Shown: positions 1 through 10,607, counted from the first letter of the stretch. The stretch: DNA of 64,000 nucleotides from Paramecium pentaurelia (GCA_905183005.1 CAJJDO010000087.1:202136-266135); one strand, 5' to 3'. Notes: a model not told the origin generated them from the sequence alone. Made by a program: numbers and translations.

Positions 1-402
1 TAATTGAATTCACTCTATTATGTTAATTTATTACATAAAAATGATAAAATCTTCATTTAATAATTATTTAGTATATTAAAAGCAATTATAAAATTATATT
101 TTGTTTATTAATAAATATTTGTTAAGATTATTACTTTTTTAAGTAAATTCCTTTAATAACAATTATATTTCAAAATAAAACCTACAACAATCTCTAAATA
201 ATATAGTCTCAATGATTAAGATACAAAAAACAATAATTTATATGTTGCTTAATTAATTCAATATATTTGTAAATTGACATTCAGAGACTTCGATAAATTA
301 AAAGATAAATTAAAAGAATATACTATATCAAAATTTATGTTTCTTTTTAAATAATATCATTCAAATATATATCAATTTATTAAAACAACAAAAAATCCTA
401 GT
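1..402. other. AT-rich intergenic, no gene seen
   Basis: Both strands carry only short, low-complexity frames. No RNA gene or telomere repeat was recognised. It lies upstream of the first small gene and presumably holds its promoter, but no motif can be named. Confidence 0.6.
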
Positions 403-805
403 ATGAATTAAGAATAGAGTAGAATCCCTGATAAAAATTAACCAAAAAGTGCATTAAAAAAAGAAATCAAAAAAGGAAATTAGAGTATTTAAGATCAAAA
501 TAACTTAAGTTAAAAGGTTTGATAGAAAGGGGCAAGAAATTAAATAAGGTTCAAAATACGAGATTACAATCAATGATAAAGCCTAATTCTTCACTCTTAA
601 TAATGAAGAAAATGAAATTGCTAATTTAGACTTATCTAATTCTTCCAAATAAGAGAATTCAGAAAGTTATACTAAAACTTACTATAGGACCTAAAGAAGT
701 CTAGAACTTAATTCAAAAGAGGAAGCGTTTTTAAAGATGCTGAGTTATAATTTCGAAAAAAATAAGAAAAAAGGAAAAAGTAAAGAATGCTGTATTATTT
801 GGTGA
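403..805 (+). CDS. Small charged protein with Cys-Cys C-terminus
   Basis: Unrecognised 125-aa protein. The ATG frame reaches a TGA unless a 25-nt GTATTT...TTAAG intron (485-509) is removed. The second exon then continues in frame to TGA at 803-805. The protein is rich in Lys, Gln and Asn, has no membrane segment, and carries a KRFD sequence near residue 30 that loosely resembles a PP1-docking motif. The tail is a polybasic run followed by ECCIIW. Adjacent cysteines after basic residues recall lipidated tails, but Trp at the last position is unusual for a CaaX box. The start is the only ATG after an upstream in-frame stop. Real gene likely; function unknown. Confidence 0.6.
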
Positions 806-910
806 AACCATCATTATTATATTTGTAATCTAATTTTATCAATTATATATTAAATAAAGACAAATATATTCTAATACTAATTATTTATATATAATTTTAA
901 AAACTTAAAA

Positions 911-1007
911 AGAGCAAGCGACTTTGATTTTAGAGCTAAAAGGCTCAACTCAAAGTTAATAATTCTGTTCACTATATATTATTAACATTTCAAAAGAAAG
1001 TTGCTCA
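911..1007. ncRNA. Possible structured RNA, three-stem fold
   Basis: Between two convergent genes lies a segment with more G+C than its surroundings and nested inverted repeats. An outer 6-bp stem pairs 912-917 with 1001-1006. Hairpin 1 pairs 921-927 with 950-956, with an inner GAGC/GCTC stem (933-936 with 943-946). Hairpin 2 pairs 955-963 with 978-986 and overlaps hairpin 1 by two bases. It matches no tRNA, 5S, U6 or snoRNA box pattern I know. AT-rich sequence gives hairpins easily, so this is a candidate only, and the strand is undetermined. Confidence 0.25.
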
Positions 1008-1081
1008 TAAATTACATTACTTAAATTTACTTAAATAATTGCAATACAATATTTATTGAACAATTTAAATTTAATATATAA

Positions 1082-1652
1082 TCAAATCTAAATCAGTTAA
1101 ATCATTTTACTTTTCATTATCAAGTATTGCTCCCTTAAAGTTTCATTTTACTAAACTTTGATATATTATCTATTTAAGTAAGCTAAGTCTTCTGATATCA
1201 TCTATCCTATATTCATTTTACAATTCAAGGAATTTGTTGAGACATTAAATGTTTATAAATGTAGAATTTAAGAAAAATGATTATATCATCACTCATATCA
1301 CTTCCTGTATTTAAGACATCATCCATTTTATTTATTGTATCTATTGCTATAATCCACTAATTAATGCAATCTTTTCTTCCAATTCATTTCTAGAGACTTC
1401 AGAATAATTTAGAATAGTCTTTTTTGGTTCAATATCAAATGACTCTTAAAAAGAGTCTTGATTTTTAGACATTTTTTTCAGTACTCTCAACTTCCTTATT
1501 CGTTTTTATGTTTATTAAGGGGTCAAGAGCTTCTAAGAAACAGTACAAATATTTTTCAATTGCTAACATATTGATTCAATCTTTTAATTTTCTGTCATAC
1601 ACAATTCTAGAGCTGAGTTTTTCATAGTCATGTCATCTTTGATTATTTGCAT
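1082..1652 (-). CDS. Probable small coiled-coil protein, unusual introns
   Basis: Unrecognised. Reading leftward from ATG at 1652, three coding-like stretches lie in different frames, rich in Lys, Glu, Gln and Leu. They join into one 155-aa protein if a 17-nt intron (1341-1357) and an 86-nt intron (1207-1292) are removed, ending at TGA 1082-1084. Both have GT...AG ends, but one is shorter and one much longer than the other introns in this window. The predicted protein is largely alpha-helical, probably coiled-coil, with no membrane segment. Frameshift errors or a decaying gene are alternatives. Convergent with the gene ending at 805. Confidence 0.45.
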
Positions 1653-2303
1653 ACTAAATTTATGATCAGGAAAATTTTTGGAAAAATTAAATTATATTAT
1701 TTTCAATACAACTATTAATTAATCCGTTTTAATATATTTAGAAATAATGGAAACATACAAAAAGAAGCTAAACTATGATTTCTGCATTAATTATAAATAT
1801 TATAAATATTATAATTATTATAATTAAAAAAAATGAGTTATTGAGTTTATTTTTAAGCTCTCAAATATTAAATAATAAACAAAAAATTTATTAAACTGTT
1901 TATTCAAAGCCAAAGCATCAATTCCTTACTAGAATGAATGCATTTTTAATTGAAAGGATAAAAACTTAAATTTGGGTCTACTAGATCATCTGTGAACAAA
2001 AATTTTCAATTCTAATGAAAATGTTATGTATGAAGTATTTTAAAACATTTACATCTATAAAAATGAAAATTATTAAAACTAGAAAATAAAAAATAATTAT
2101 ATTCCTTTTAATCTCTGTTAATTTTAATGGTATTATGACCAAAGTGGCAGAAAACATCCTTAAATGTCTTTTAAAGAGGATATTTTTTATTAATAAAACT
2201 AGAATTGTATTCTATTAAGATCTATTGATAGGAGTTAACTATTTAAGTAGATTGGTAAACTTGATTTTTAATAATTAATTAAAAAAATAATTTAGATTAA
2301 AAA
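1653..2303. other. AT-rich intergenic, no supported gene
   Basis: About 650 bp between divergently oriented neighbours. Frames on either strand are open only because TGA is rare in AT-rich DNA, and none has coding-like composition. It includes a short AT tandem repeat listed separately. Confidence 0.5.
1790..1825. repeat. Short AT tandem repeat
   Basis: Imperfect repeats of a roughly 10-nt TATAAATATT-like unit. Simple-sequence DNA in a gene-free stretch, with no function inferred. Confidence 0.6.
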
Positions 2304-3818
2304 ATGTTCAAACTCACTCCCTCAGCTAATTCTTAGAGATCAACACCAAAATCAATGAGACGATTAAGTTCACTAAGCCATTCTAATGGAGAAGTGCTTA
2401 TGAATGACTATTTTAACTTACCTATGATATCAACTAAGAGTACATTAGGAAATTATGGAATTAAGCCTAATACAATCTCAGTAATTGGAGATTTCGATGA
2501 AAGCACTCATCATATTACTTAAGACACTAACAAAATACCAATATAGATTTTAGTTGGTTAAGGAGAAAAAGGTCTAGAGAATTCTAACTACGATATTCTT
2601 GAGAAGTATTATTAAAGCAAGGCCATTAATAATTAAAGAAGGGTAGAAGCTAAAAAGTTGATTAAATAAGAAAATATAAGAGAATAGAGACATTAAAGCA
2701 TTTAAAAAAGAAATGTACAAAATTTAGACAAATTAAATGAAAATTAAAAATATTGTTAAGGAAAAAATTTTCTAATTAGAGAAAACTAAATTAAGTCAAA
2801 TAATACAGATGCACAATTATATTTATTTTAGAATATGGATAAAATTGGGTCTTAATAAAAAACAAGTACCATAGAGATGGTTTCTAAAAGAATTGAGAAT
2901 TTAAGAAGAAAACTTAAAATAGTATTTCTTTGTGTGTTTTCATCCATGATGATTTCGAAAAAATATAGATTAGTTAAAAAAGAAGAAAAATAAACTATAG
3001 CAATATTAAATAATAAACTTTAGAGTTGTTAGAAAGTCATAAACTAAAATGGGGTTAGATTCATTGAAGAATAATAATCATAATTCGTTTAAATTGTTTC
3101 AAATAAAGTTATTTACTACTTAAACAATTAAACTTATATTAATGAATGCAATACAATAGATGATGCATCTAATCCTGTTTAAAGTATGGATTGGAAAAAA
3201 CTAAGAGTTTAGAGCTTTTCAAAATTAATTTATCAAAATTTGGAATTACTCACTAGAGAATGTAATTTTCCAGAATTATTAAAATGCCAATTAATAACTA
3301 GTCTTTATAAAACCTCAAAATAATAGACTTCATTCTTTGTAGGAGAAAGATGTCATTTCTATTAAGCAAATAGAATCCATCTTTAAAGAGAATAAAAATT
3401 AGCAATAGCTATGGAATATTTACTTTTTTAAATAGTTATTCCAAATTTACTTTAAATAGTTAATAGTTTACCAACTTACAGTTAAAATCATAAAATTTAA
3501 ACCTAATAAATAATAGTAATAATAGCAAGTCTCTTACATCAATAATTTGTAAATAGATTTTAAAATATGAAAAAAGTGAAAAATCCTAATGGTTATATGG
3601 TCAATAAAAGATTGAATATGTAATATTTAGAAAGTGGTTTATTTTGTAATGAGATTAATATTGCATATAACACTGGTGATAATAATGAAGTACTTGGAGG
3701 ATTAATAGAATAAGAAAAACTTTTATAAATTGAAAATTCGAAACCTGTTTGGAAATAATAAATAGATTCACTCTTTGAATAGATCCTGTCAAATGTCCAA
3801 AATTTAATAAACTTTTGA
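2304..3818 (+). CDS. Hypothetical protein, 504 aa, single exon
   Basis: Unrecognised. One uninterrupted frame from ATG 2304 to TGA 3816-3818 needs no intron. The N-terminal 100 residues are Ser/Asn-rich and look disordered. The next ~100 are strongly charged and Gln/Lys-rich, followed by a hydrophobic stretch near residue 210 (LKIVFLCVFSSMMIS) that could be a membrane segment or buried helix. The C-terminal half is helical, with further hydrophobic helices around residues 370-410. Glutamine is encoded mostly by TAA/TAG. Coding reality is well supported by length and composition; no family could be named. Confidence 0.75.
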
Positions 3819-3912
3819 TATATTTACTTTCTCTTTATATTATATTAATATTAATTTTTAAATCATTGATTTTTTTTGAATTCTATTATTATATAAGTAA
3901 AGAAGAAGAAAC

Positions 3913-4226
3913 ATGAATAGAAGAAAAAGTGGACTTTTTATCTGAAGAGGAATTATTAATTTATAACAAATGTTCTAATGGAACATTTCTAGAAATTGAA
4001 AGTGGTATATAACCAATAATATTGAGATTTGAGAATGATTTGGAAGACTTTGATGGGTAGAAATGTCTTAAATTAAAATGAAGAACTTAATAAAGAAAAA
4101 TTAAATGAATAGAAATATAAGTATTATAAAGAAGAAAATAAATATAAAATAAAAAAGAAAAGAAGTTAATGCTTATGTATAATTACTTAAGTTTTGAGTT
4201 TAAGATGTAATTTGATAATTAGTTGA
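3913..4226 (+). CDS. Small charged protein with two 19-nt introns
   Basis: Unrecognised, about 91 aa. ATG 3913 is followed after five codons by a GTGGAC...GAAG intron (3929-3947), and a second 19-nt intron (4065-4083) corrects the next frame change. Both shifts resolve exactly with GT...AG ends. The product begins MNRRKKELLIYNK, is acidic in the middle, then very Lys/Tyr-rich, and ends in a basic Cys-containing tail. The C-terminus is uncertain: TGA 4224-4226 is used here, but a further 28-nt intron (4177-4204) would move the stop to 4213-4215. No family recognised. A degenerate gene is the alternative. Confidence 0.45.
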
Positions 4227-4361
4227 TTAGAAAAAGTGATTTAACTACATATTTGATTATGATTGAGTATATATATATAATTAGATCAGTTGCTTAATTT
4301 AAATATAGAAATGAATAATTAGAATAAATTAGTTTGATTAAATAATTAATTATTTAATTAT

Positions 4362-5767
4362 ATGAATTAAGAAGTGGAAAATAAGGAAATTAAGGAATAG
4401 AAAGATTAAATTGAATAGGAGTCTGATGACAATGAGAAGAATGAGAAAAAAGAATAGACATAACAATAGGAGTAGAAGAAAAAGAAGAAGAAAAATAAAA
4501 AGAAGAAGAAATGGGGAGAAGAAGGTATCTTAAAATGAAAATATTAGAGGAAATTATGACTGATTTTGATGATGATTGGTAGAATAAAGTGAAATTGTCT
4601 AAGATATTGCAAGACCCTGATTTACCTTAGCATATTAAAGAAAAATATGCAATTTATGAGAATAATCCTTATATGATGATAGTATCAAATGTGCCTTTAA
4701 ATGTATAATTGAAAGAATTGGAAGAATACTTTAATACTCTTATCACTTCTCTTGATCCTAAAATTAGTATTTATAAATTATATATTAGCCGAAAGACCTA
4801 TTAAAGCTATTGAATATGGGGCAACAAAGTCTTGGGTAGTATTAGAATGTAGTTCAAAAGAAGCTAAAAGAGCTTTGGTTACTTAAGATTAGGTTCAATT
4901 TGTTAATAATTGTAAAATAAAAGTAGAGAGACCAAGAAAATTTTTAGAAAGGATTTTAAATCCATAAGCAAAGGAAGGTGAATTGAATGCTGAATAAAAA
5001 TAAGAAGATAATACAAGATTGTATTTGGGAGGATTACCAACATATTTGAGAGATGAGGATGTGATGAAACTGATATAATCTTTTGGAACAACTAAATATT
5101 TCAATTTAGTAAAGGATACTACATCAAATACAGAGATATCAAAAGGTTATTGTTTTTTTGAATTTGAAAACACTGTCTCAACTGCAAAGGCTTTAAAAGC
5201 ATTGAATAATTTATAGATAGGAGATAAGAAATTAAAAATATGTAAGGTTTAAGGGGAACCTTAATAAAATAAGAAAATTAATGGAAGAGATTAACCTTCT
5301 AATTATGCTGGTTCATTTTTGGCTTCATGTGATTTGTTACGTATGCCATAAGTGTAATAAATGTTAACAATCCCTTAATCTGCTTTGATTCCAAGTAAAG
5401 TGGTGTAATTTTTGAATATGGTATCAATTATATAATATAATAAAAGTGTTCAATTGAAGATCTATATGAAGATGATTTATATGAAGAATTAATGGAGGAT
5501 ATTAGAAGTGAATGTATTCGTTATGGATAAATAGAGAAAATAGAAATACCAAGACCAGATAAAGAATCAGGGTAATAAATAAATAATTATTATAATAGAT
5601 TCTGTAATCCAGCTGTAGGAAAGATCTTTGTGAAATTTTATTATTAAATTCCTGCTAAAAAAGCTAAATTTCATCTTGCAGGACGTACATATAATAAGAG
5701 AACTGTTATAACATCTTTTTATCCTGAGGAACAGTTTGACTATAAGGATTATTTGATAAATGGATGA
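4362..5767 (+). CDS. U2AF2: U2AF large-subunit homologue (splicing factor)
   Basis: 444-aa RNA-binding protein resembling U2AF65, which recognises the intron 3' end and recruits U2 snRNP in the nucleus. The N-terminus is a Lys/Glu/Gln-rich charged region, then an ENNPYMMIVSNVP block begins RRM1 near residue 95. RRM2 follows with LYLGGLP and KGYCFFEFEN as RNP2/RNP1-like motifs. The C-terminal UHM-type RRM has FLNM, EDIRSECIRYG and GKIFVKF, as in U2AF65. Introns: 4525-4547 (23 nt), 4767-4788 (22 nt), 5421-5446 (26 nt). Convergent with the next gene, 60 bp away. The identification rests on domain order and conserved blocks. Confidence 0.9.
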
Positions 5768-5827
5768 TTGCTTGAGTTATATGATATTATAATTATTCTA
5801 TAATGGTAAATTGATTAATGATTTTAA

Positions 5828-6144
5828 TCATCCTCCTCTTCTGAATCTTCTATCTCTTTTAGGTAAATCTGCTCCATTACCTGCACAATTTTATTCAGAA
5901 TATGTATTCAGATTAGGATATGGTTGTCTACCTGAATACTTTCTCATATCTTCAGTCGATTACTCAGCATATTTTGTAAGATGTTTTCTTGCTTATTCTG
6001 CATATGTTGGTTCATGTTTTTGACCATTCAAATCAGTTGCAGGTAAACAATCTAAATTCAATCTTTTTCTTTACTTGTTTCCATATAACTAATCTCTTTG
6101 GTTGTTATTACAAACACCAAAGCAATCACTAGTAAATACTTCAT
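5828..6144 (-). CDS. Small secreted protein
   Basis: 97-aa protein starting MKYLLVIALVFVITTKEIS, a clear signal peptide. The mature part is short and polar with two cysteines and a basic, Arg/Gly-rich C-terminus (RRFRRGG). One 23-nt intron (6052-6074) removes an in-frame TGA. No catalytic motif or family recognised, so it may be a secreted or granule-content peptide. It lies 37 bp downstream of the cytochrome c-domain gene on the same strand and converges on the U2AF gene. Confidence 0.7.
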
Positions 6145-6181
6145 GATTGAAAATCAAAAAAACGATATAATTAATATTAAA

Positions 6182-6919
6182 TCATTTCTTTTCTGGTTCA
6201 TATCCTTATCTTTAATGAGCAACTTCTCTTGCTTTAACCAATCCTTATTCTCTATAATTTTACCATTCATATCCATGATATTTTGTGAATGATCTTCTAT
6301 ATAAATCTGAAGTTGCTTTTGCAAACCCTTTTAAAAACTTTACTAAATCAGCTCTACATATTATTAATATTATTTTATACCTTTCTTCTGCACTCTCTAA
6401 TAATTCTCCTCTTTATAAACATTTTGTTCCCTTACACATAGCTTATGGATCTTTAGACCACATAAATAGATTATAACTATTCCAAAATATTTTTGAATCC
6501 AATAAAGCCATTGTATATTCTTCATATACTCTCTAACTAGCTGCTGGTTTATTATAAATTTAAGCTAAAGATGGTCCACTAGATTCTTAAAATGAAAAAT
6601 CAGCTGCATATGGTTTTCCTGTAAATATTTCTAAAGAATGACAAGAAGCACATGCACGCATAAATACTTTTGCTCCTTATTTTAAATCACCATCAACTGG
6701 TACTAATTTAGATTTATCAGCATTTGTATTAGGATTTGTTAAATTTCGATATGTCTTTTTTGCTTTAATTGTTTATAATAAAGCTTCTCTAGTGATTGCT
6801 TCATCAATCATTTGTTATTCTTTATGCATAGCTCTTATTTCATTCTAAACATCATCTTTACTTTTTCCATAAGGATTTAAAAGAATTTTCTTCCATTTCT
6901 CATTTGGATCTTCTGACAT
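6182..6919 (-). CDS. Cytochrome c-domain protein, extended and atypical
   Basis: 236 aa. Residues 77-185 match the mitochondrial cytochrome c fold: GDLKQGAKVF, then the heme-attachment motif CASCH (C90, C93, H94), GPSLAQIYNK, a Trp-containing helix, and a C-terminal helix ERADLVKFLKG like the class-I ending. It differs from ordinary cytochrome c in its ~75-residue charged N-terminal extension, an insertion of about 10 residues, and a C-terminal tail. At the position of the axial Met (GTKM) it reads GTKC (C167); the nearest Met is M161. A 27-nt intron (6354-6380) is a multiple of three without TGA. Likely a mitochondrial respiratory-chain component; the partner is unknown. Confidence 0.8.
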
Positions 6920-6952
6920 TCTATTGTTTAATTTATTATCACATATTAAAAT

Positions 6953-7752
6953 TCATATTTTCAATTCATCTTTCAATCTCTTTTCCAATTCTTCATCAGT
7001 CTCTTTTCTTACTACATCTTCTTAATTTTATACAATTTCCTCATAAATGTATCCACTCACATCTTCTCCTGTAATAATATCCTAGAGTAACTTTATATTT
7101 GGAATTTCAGCATTATCTTTTGTTACTAATACCCTCAAATCTTCATATAATTTACTATCATATTTTGTCTCAAATTATATAACATAATTTGATTATCTAT
7201 ATTTTTCATTCTTTATAATACATTTATAAATTACCACTTCTTCCTCTATCTTATTATTTGATACTTATATCACATCACTAATATTTAATAATTCATTATC
7301 TGTAACATTAACTTTTAACACATTTTTGTTTCCTAATTCAATCAAACATTTTTTTTAATCCTTCTCTAATGTTATTGATTAAACTAATTTTCCCAAGTAT
7401 TTTCTACCCTTCATATATGATGATATTGTTTAAATTGAAAAAAATACAGGAATCAAAGTTACCCAAGGATTTATATACAAATAGGAAAGTCCACCTACCA
7501 TACTCCATATAGTAATATATATAGAGGCAGATCTATTCAATTTGGTAGAGAATCCTTTTTTTTAAGCAAATTCTAAGTACCATCTACATTTAATTTATTT
7601 TGGAAAACTTTATAATTGTTGAATATTTTATTGTTCTGAGGATTAAAGGCAGCTGCCATCTTGTCAATTTATTCAGTCAGATAGTCTTCATGATCTAAAA
7701 TTTTGTTTATCTTCTCTTTTGAAAATCTATATAAGACTCTTCTAATCAACAT
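6953..7752 (-). CDS. Putative mitochondrial two-TM protein
   Basis: 257 aa, unrecognised family. The start MLIRRVLYRFSKEK has the Arg-rich, acid-poor character of a mitochondrial presequence. Around residues 80-115 two adjacent hydrophobic segments form a membrane hairpin (YITIWSMVGGLSYLYINPW, then VTLIPVFFSIQTISSYM). The rest is a soluble C-terminal domain ending in Glu/Lys-rich helices. One 26-nt intron (7555-7580) restores frame at a TGA. Overall shape resembles TMEM70/186-type inner-membrane assembly proteins, but that is a comparison of architecture only. Head-to-head with the next gene: the start codons are 12 bp apart. Confidence 0.7.
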
Positions 7753-7764
7753 TATTAAAATTTA

Positions 7765-8484
7765 ATGAGAATTGCTACATACAATATTAGAAATACTTAG
7801 GATTAATACATTAAGAGAAGAGAGAAATTATAAAGTGTCATCTAAGGATTAAATGCTGATGTAATATCTCTTTAAGAAGTGGCCCTTCCAGAGTTGGATT
7901 ATTTGGCAGGTGATTATTAGAAATTCTTTGCCCCTATTCAATTATAATTTCCGTTAAATCCTGACCCAGAATTTAGAATAGATGGCAATGCTATATTAGT
8001 TAGGAAAGGAATTGAAGTTAAGTTACATGAATTTGTTCATATAAGTGTGTTTAGAAATATATAACATATTGTAATTGGAGATGTGCATATTTACAATACT
8101 CATTTGCATCATGTAATAGGTGATGATCAAGTTCGAAGTCATTAGATAGATAACATCTTGACTTATCTATTGGGATAATTGAATGAAAGAATCTTTTTAA
8201 TGGGAGATTTCAACTTTACTCCTGAATCTTAGGAATATAAAAAAATGATTCAATATTTTAAATCATCTAATATGTTGGCTAATCAAAAAGAGCCTGAAAT
8301 AACATTTCCAACAGGATTGACAGGACCATTTATGGATACTGATCCAGCTGGTACATTTGATTACATATGGATAAGAGGAGATAAAATTGAAGTTAAGGAA
8401 TGTACTTTATTTGGATCTGATAAAATCTCAGAAGGAGTATATCCAAGTGATCATCTAGGAATTCTAGGAGTATATAATTTATGA
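7765..8484 (+). CDS. Endonuclease/exonuclease/phosphatase-fold hydrolase
   Basis: 239-aa single-exon protein of the Mg-dependent EEP (DNase I-like) superfamily. Visible motifs in order: TYNIR near the start, SLQEV (metal-binding Glu) near residue 42, NTHLHH near 120, GDFN near 160, TFDYIWIRG near 210 and PSDHLGI (catalytic Asp-His) near 230, where family members end. The substrate could be DNA, RNA, a phospholipid or an inositol phosphate, and sequence alone does not decide. No signal peptide. Length is typical of a minimal EEP domain. Divergent from the mitochondrial gene at 7752. Confidence 0.88.
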
Positions 8485-8708
8485 AGAATATTATTAATAA
8501 GATATTGTACAATCAATTAATAATATATATCTTCAATTTATATATATATGTAATATTATCTATAAAAATGGAAAAAATAAGGGATTTGATATAAATATTT
8601 ATCTAAGGGATTGTAAATTTAAATAGAAATATTTATATAATTGAAAAATGATTAACTAAAACTTTAATATTATTATAAAAAAATTAGATTAGTGTCTCTA
8701 TAATTATA

Positions 8709-10187
8709 TCATTTAATATATTTAAGTAATTTATCAGCTATTCTACATGTATTTATATGTTTACAATTGATTGTTATATCATTTAAGTATTTATTTATTA
8801 GATATTGTTTCATAAATTTCAATATGGGATTATCACTAGAATCATGTTACAAAACAGCAAAAGTCACTATATTAATAAATATATTACATTAAATTAACAA
8901 TTTACTTAATGTATAATCTTGCAATTCATACATTTATTTATATTAAGATATTAAAAGAATTAGCAATCCATTATTAATTAAATGAGTGGATTGTTCTTAG
9001 GTACTGTTTGAGCATAAAAGAAATAGAACTTCTAATTAATGATAGATAACTCGTTTATCCTCTAAATATTAATAGATATATTTATTACTTTCTTTTAAAA
9101 CTAATAACAAAAATTATATTGGAATTTAATTCAAATAAATGTTCTAGATTATGAATTAAGATTATTCAAATAACAATTATTTGATAATGATGGATGCTTG
9201 AGTTCTTATATATTTATCATATGCTTTATTATTTTATTAATGATGATCAATTATAGTAATTAATTATAAGAATATGTCTGGTTGTTTTTCTATGATATTA
9301 GATTTCAATTGTTGATCATTTAATTTTATTGACTCAGATATTACTTACAAAGCAGTTTACCTTAATTTTTATTATTTTTCAACTATAAATGCTAAAGTTG
9401 TGAGTATTATCCAAAAATTATGGTAGACTGTAAGATTAGTAGTGAATTGAGATTTGTCAATAAACTATAGAGCAAATAAGAGTATTCTATTTAATAAAGA
9501 ATGTTTGTTCTCTGAATATTTTACATTATTTTCAAAATCAAATTCTATATCTAAATAATTTATCCCTCTCAATTTTTTGCATAATTTATCTAAAATTGAC
9601 ATCAATTATTTAAAAATTAAAAATGGAATTCTATTATTAGATTTAATAAATGTAGTCATAAGAAAAATTATAGTTGACATTATGTATTCATCTGACTCAA
9701 TCTCAAGATCTATTATCTAATTTAAACTTTGTACAATTTTTAATTATATCATTTTAGCTTAGCAAAGCAATGATGATTATGATAATAATCCTAGTAGATA
9801 AAGTTATTCATCTAAGTAAGCTAAATTCTATTCTTTTTCACACATAGACAAAATTCTTGATCCTAAATGATAATCCTCAAATAAATTTTCTAAATCCTCC
9901 ATCTGTTTTGCATCTTTAAGTTTCTTTACAATCAATTATAGTAATAATATTGTTTAATTTGTTAAATCCCTTTCTAATATTGATTTCAGAAGATCAAATT
10001 TTTAAATGTTAAAATTTTAGTCTATTTCTATTTAATTTTATAAGTGAATTATTTCATTATTCATCTAATCTTAATATAGTTGAATATCATTTTTTAACAT
10101 TAATTTTTTCCTATTTTAATTAAAAATTTCATCCAATCCTTATTTTCTAATTTCTTGTCTAAATTACTCTTTTTTTTATGATAACAT
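8709..10187 (-). CDS. Importin-alpha-like ARM-repeat protein
   Basis: 492 aa, single exon. The N-terminus (FRQEIRKQGLDEIFNQNR) has the basic, helical look of an importin-beta-binding segment. The rest is a succession of Leu/Ile-rich helix pairs consistent with degenerate ARM/HEAT repeats, without membrane segments. Importin-alpha carries nuclear-localisation-signal cargo into the nucleus. Here the Trp/Asn cargo-binding ladder is not evident, so it may be a diverged paralogue or an unrelated ARM protein. ATG 10187 is 28 bp from the start of the divergent gene. Confidence 0.5.
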
Positions 10188-10215
10188 AAATTTATTAATA
10201 TTATAATTAAATTAA

Positions 10216-10607
10216 ATGGATTAGATTGAACCACAACCTATTTTTGATGAAATTCCATCAAAAATCAATATTAATCTTTTACCAAAACATAAGCCATAAA
10301 AATTCATTGAAGCAAGCCAAAATAAAAGTATAGATCCTGTTTACGAAGATGGTCATGAAATTGGTTTTATGATCAAAGGAGAAAATACTCTTTATGAGTT
10401 GGATTATGAAGAAGGGTGAGTTTCACTTTGCTTGACAATAGATTTTTTGAGCCAAATGGATGCTACTATTCGCGCGATTTTGTTCCAAAAGGATGGTGGG
10501 TATTAGATAAAGATTCATAGGAATTCTTCTATAATATAGATGGAAAATTAGATGGAGAAGATGAAGAAGAAGAAAATGAAAGTGAGTAATAGATAATATA
10601 ATAATGA
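10216..10607 (+). CDS. Small acidic protein, unknown
   Basis: 121 aa, unrecognised. The frame from ATG 10216 meets a TGA that is removed by a 26-nt intron with a GTGAGT donor (10416-10441). The product has a central aromatic block (FFEPNGCYYSRDFVPKGWWV, near residues 70-90) that looks like a small folded domain, followed by an acidic GEDEEEENESE tail and Gln repeats. No signal peptide or membrane segment. The well-ordered hydrophobic block and clean splice argue for a real gene. Confidence 0.65.

Noticed and set aside
1..60. Telomere or chromosome end
   Set aside because: No C4A2 or C3A3-type telomeric repeats at either edge of the window.
1207..1292. Internal eliminated sequence (germline DNA) instead of an intron
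   Set aside because: Ends are TA-containing but do not clearly match the Paramecium TAYAGYNR consensus, and the rest of the window shows no other interruptions, so macronuclear DNA is preferred.
4895..5104. Short minus-strand frames opposite the U2AF gene
   Set aside because: They are mirror frames of the conserved RRM coding sequence on the plus strand; composition is hydrophobic and non-coding.
6260..6300. Premature end of the cytochrome c-domain gene
   Set aside because: The apparent breaks there are TAA/TAG codons; in this code they are Gln and the frame continues to TGA at 6182-6184.
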